Shown: piece after piece, positions 6,366 to 7,648 of the stretch | Layout of the letters: every line of letters starts with the position of its first letter | Position numbering within the stretch: position 1 is the first letter of the stretch | Source: Actinomycetes bacterium | Lineage (GTDB): Bacteria > Actinomycetota > Aquicultoria > SURF-47 > JAUUWJ01 | DNA length: 7,648 nt | Reading direction: 5' to 3' | NCBI GenBank assembly: GCA_030589175.1 | Contig: JAUUWJ010000029.1 | Location: 1-7,648 of the forward strand | The notes under the pieces: model-generated | Told to the model about the DNA's origin: nothing | The model's database searches: none | The model's input: the letters and a program-made list of their open reading frames with translations, nothing else | Program-made: the position numbers and the translations under genes

Positions 6366-6371
6366 TTATCA
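6363..6371 (-). promoter_or_regulatory. Extended -10 element for the hydrolase-hisS-aspS unit
   Basis: TG-A-TAAAAT on the minus strand (TG at 6370-6371, -10 hexamer at 6363-6368). A TTGATA at 6389-6394 resembles a -35 but at 20 nt spacing, so recognition would rest on the extended -10. Predicted start near 6356, leader about 45 nt. The 10-mer TGATAAAATT is identical in the lipoprotein promoter. Confidence 0.45.
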
Positions 6372-6434
6372 CAAACGTTTTCTATTAGTATCAAGCAACG
6401 AGTTTCGACTAACCAATACGCCCTTTACGTTTTT

Positions 6435-6469
6435 ACCAACAACCAAGTTCCAACAACGAACAACGAATC
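6435..6469. repeat. Heptamer array C, abutting the amrS stop codon
   Basis: Plus-strand units ACCAACA, ACCAAGT, TCCAACA, ACGAACA, ACGAATC end within the amrS stop codon (6468-6470). The unit type and its position at a gene's 3' end repeat what is seen behind aspS. It faces array B in inverted orientation with a 15-nt perfect match and about 105 nt between the matching arms. Residue sequence between the arrays (6366-6434) has no gene that I can support. Confidence 0.72.
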
Positions 6470-7355
6470 ATATATTGCCTAAATAAACACTTTTTAGTTT
6501 CTTCTTAGCAATTGCTTCTGCCATCTTCAATGTTCCAACAGGCGTAGGGGATTCTTTAAACCGGCGAGCCGGAAAATAGCGAGAAAAATGTAGGGCAATA
6601 CTGGAATTGAGATTAGCCAGCCAACTTACCATTTCTTCGATTTGCCCCTTGTCATCATTTAAGCCCGGCACTATTAAGTTTGTCACTTCGACGTGAATTT
6701 CTCTTGACGTTATTTCGATTGTTTTTTTTACCGGAGCAAGATGGCCTTCCAATTGCTTGTAAACATCTTCTCGAAAACCTTTCAAGTCAATATTCATTGC
6801 ATCAATAAAAGGTAGCAACTCAAGTAAAGGCTTTTTATTAATGTATCCGTTAGTGACTAATACATTTACAAGACCTCTCTCTTTTGCCGCTTTTGATGCT
6901 TCTAATACATACTCGTAAGACATGAAAGGTTCATTATAAGTATAGGCAATCCCTATATTCCCCTGCTCTTTCATTGAAACTGCTTCTTCTACCAAATCAG
7001 AGACTGCTAGAAAACGAGTAGTTTGCTCAACAATATCTTTTGGCTCCTTTGCGTAAAGATAATCACTAGGGTGTGATATTTGAAAATTTTGACAAAACGG
7101 GCAACCTAAATTGCACCCTACGCTCCCAATCGAATAGATGAAAGAGCCCGGATGATATTTGTATAGGGGTTTTTTTTCAATAGGATCGAGTGTAGCGGAA
7201 GAAATACGACCGTAATTTAAGGTATACAGCGCGCCTTCTATGTTTTGGCGGACCATGCAAAGACCAACTTCATTGTTTTTTATCAAACAAAGCTGGGGAC
7301 AAAGTTCGCAACGAAGCGCATCCTTTTCTTTTTTCCAGTACAATGCCTTTTCCAT
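6468..7355 (-). CDS. amrS: AmrS-type radical SAM protein (AmmeMemoRadiSam system), shortened C-terminus
   Basis: The radical SAM cluster motif is C81-x3-C85-x2-C88 (CNLGCPFC), followed by QNFQISHP. An N-terminal cysteine group C16-x2-C19-x3-C23 and C33 (GLCMVR) is characteristic of this family. Other family blocks are PIEKKPLYKYHPGS (58-71), YTYNEPF (138-144), VLVTNGYI (165-172), DAMNIDLKG (185-193) and HFSRYFPA (256-263). The protein is assigned to the AmrS family; pyruvate formate-lyase activating enzymes are relatives but lack this N-terminus. The biochemical role is not established; AmrS is named for co-occurrence with AMMECR1 and Memo proteins, neither of which is in the window. It ends after VYLGNI at 295 residues, whereas relatives usually continue with PGHE and a CxxC zinc-ribbon tail to about 330-340. 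Its ATG has no clear ribosome site and no convincing promoter is visible behind the hsp20 terminator. Confidence 0.9.
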   Translation of the reverse strand: MEKALYWKKEKDALRCELCPQLCLIKNNEVGLCMVRQNIEGALYTLNYGRISSATLDPIEKKPLYKYHPGSFIYSIGSVGCNLGCPFCQNFQISHPSDYLYAKEPKDIVEQTTRFLAVSDLVEEAVSMKEQGNIGIAYTYNEPFMSYEYVLEASKAAKERGLVNVLVTNGYINKKPLLELLPFIDAMNIDLKGFREDVYKQLEGHLAPVKKTIEITSREIHVEVTNLIVPGLNDDKGQIEEMVSWLANLNSSIALHFSRYFPARRFKESPTPVGTLKMAEAIAKKKLKSVYLGNI

Positions 7356-7394
7356 AATAAAAAATCACTAATCTAATATTAACAAAATCAAAAT

Positions 7395-7421
7395 AAAAAC
7401 GGCCCGTATAGGCCGTTTTTT
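7395..7421. terminator. Intrinsic terminator after hsp20, symmetric
   Basis: A perfect 10-bp stem AAAAACGGCC / GGCCGTTTTT with a 6-nt loop (7405-7410). In the minus sense the GC core is followed by TTTTT, giving a standard rho-independent terminator about 30 nt after the hsp20 stop. Because the stem ends in A/T runs on both sides it could also work in the plus direction. Confidence 0.88.
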
Positions 7422-7449
7422 AATTTACACTAATATACTTTAGCCTTAA

Positions 7450-7648
7450 TTATTTAATTTCAATAGGTATTTCTTTCTCCTCTACTTTCTCTTCTTCTGC
7501 TTGAGGCAGCTCAATTGTAAGAACGCCATTTTCATAAGTTGCTTTAATGTTTTCAGGTTCTACGTCTTTTGGTAACGAAATTGAGCGTTCAAACTTTCCA
7601 TAACTGCTCTCCATCCGGTAAACATCTTTCTCTTCAACTTTTTCTTCA
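7450..7648 (-). CDS. Hsp20/alpha-crystallin small heat-shock protein, C-terminal 65 residues
   Basis: Only the 3' part is inside the window; the frame is open to the right edge. Visible are the end of the alpha-crystallin domain, including YGKFERSISLPKDVEPENIKA and the diagnostic A-x-Y-E-N-GVL-T-I-x-LP segment (residues 36-48 of the fragment). A Glu/Lys-rich linker and a C-terminal I-x-I motif (IPIEIK) follow. In the family that I-x-I tail docks on a neighbouring subunit to build the oligomer. It is a cytoplasmic ATP-independent holdase for unfolded proteins. A full protein would be about 140-150 residues. It is closed by a strong terminator, so it is separate from amrS. No heat-shock operator can be assessed because the 5' end is outside. 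Confidence 0.96.
   Translation of the reverse strand, partial: EEKVEEKDVYRMESSYGKFERSISLPKDVEPENIKATYENGVLTIELPQAEEEKVEEKEIPIEIK

Noticed and set aside
6324..6467. A T-box or other tRNA-sensing leader ahead of the hisS-aspS unit
   Set aside because: The predicted leader is only about 45 nt and made of heptamers; no T-box consensus, specifier stem or terminator hairpin is visible.
6366..6467. A 32-codon open stretch continuing the amrS frame after its stop, as a possible readthrough tail
   Set aside because: Its residues (rich in V, N, L) show no PGHE or CxxC tail motif and derive partly from the heptamer array.
1589..6486. Plus-strand open frames of 60-96 codons (for example 2267-2527, 3225-3434, 3431-3649, 4418-4687, 5072-5362, 5788-6015, 6304-6486)
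   Set aside because: All lie opposite convincing minus-strand genes or the heptamer gap, lack recognisable domains, and have compositions that mirror the genes on the other strand.

Overview
The window is a compact, low-GC bacterial segment in which every recognisable gene lies on the minus strand. Reading in the direction of transcription (7648 down to 1) it holds: the 3' end of a small heat-shock protein gene; an AmrS-type radical SAM gene; a three-gene unit of metallo-beta-lactamase-fold hydrolase, hisS and aspS; a Ser-rich lipoprotein with a thioredoxin-like domain; a pair of small membrane proteins (DUF948 and YtxH-like); and an AI-2E/PerM-family permease cut by the window edge.

Organism: the proteins are plainly bacterial (bacterial-type AspRS with a GAD insertion, a lipobox, AGGAGG-type ribosome sites, TTG starts). 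hydrolase-hisS-aspS is common in Firmicutes. A DUF948 protein followed by a small YtxH-like protein close to aspS/hisS recalls the actinobacterial block that leads to alaS-ruvX-mltG. A deep-branching, low-GC Actinomycetota or a Firmicutes relative is my best guess, inferred from gene order only; the species cannot be named from this sequence.

Layout: the hsp20 gene is closed by a strong hairpin terminator (7395-7421). amrS follows; its product stops right after the conserved Y-[IL]-G-N motif and lacks the usual C-terminal Cys-rich tail. The amrS/hydrolase gap (6324-6467) is bounded by two heptamer arrays in inverted orientation and holds an extended -10 element. hydrolase and hisS overlap by ATGA, and aspS starts 14 nt after hisS at a TTG with an AGGAGG site, so the three should be co-translated. 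A third heptamer array begins 1 nt after the aspS stop. The lipoprotein gene has its own promoter and perhaps a weak terminator. The DUF948 and YtxH-like genes overlap by TAATG. The permease gene has a near-consensus promoter so close to its ATG that the mRNA would be nearly leaderless.

Together, the core of the window supplies His-tRNA and Asp-tRNA charging. The AspRS carries residues associated with non-discriminating enzymes that also make Asp-tRNA(Asn). The surrounding genes are envelope proteins, a hydrolase and protein homeostasis. I do not see a clear new defence or mobile system. The most unusual signals are the 7-nt phased arrays abutting stop codons, the shortened AmrS, and the lipoprotein whose thioredoxin-like domain has no active-site cysteines. 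No gene-free stretch exceeds 300 nt; the longest is 2488-2674 (187 nt).
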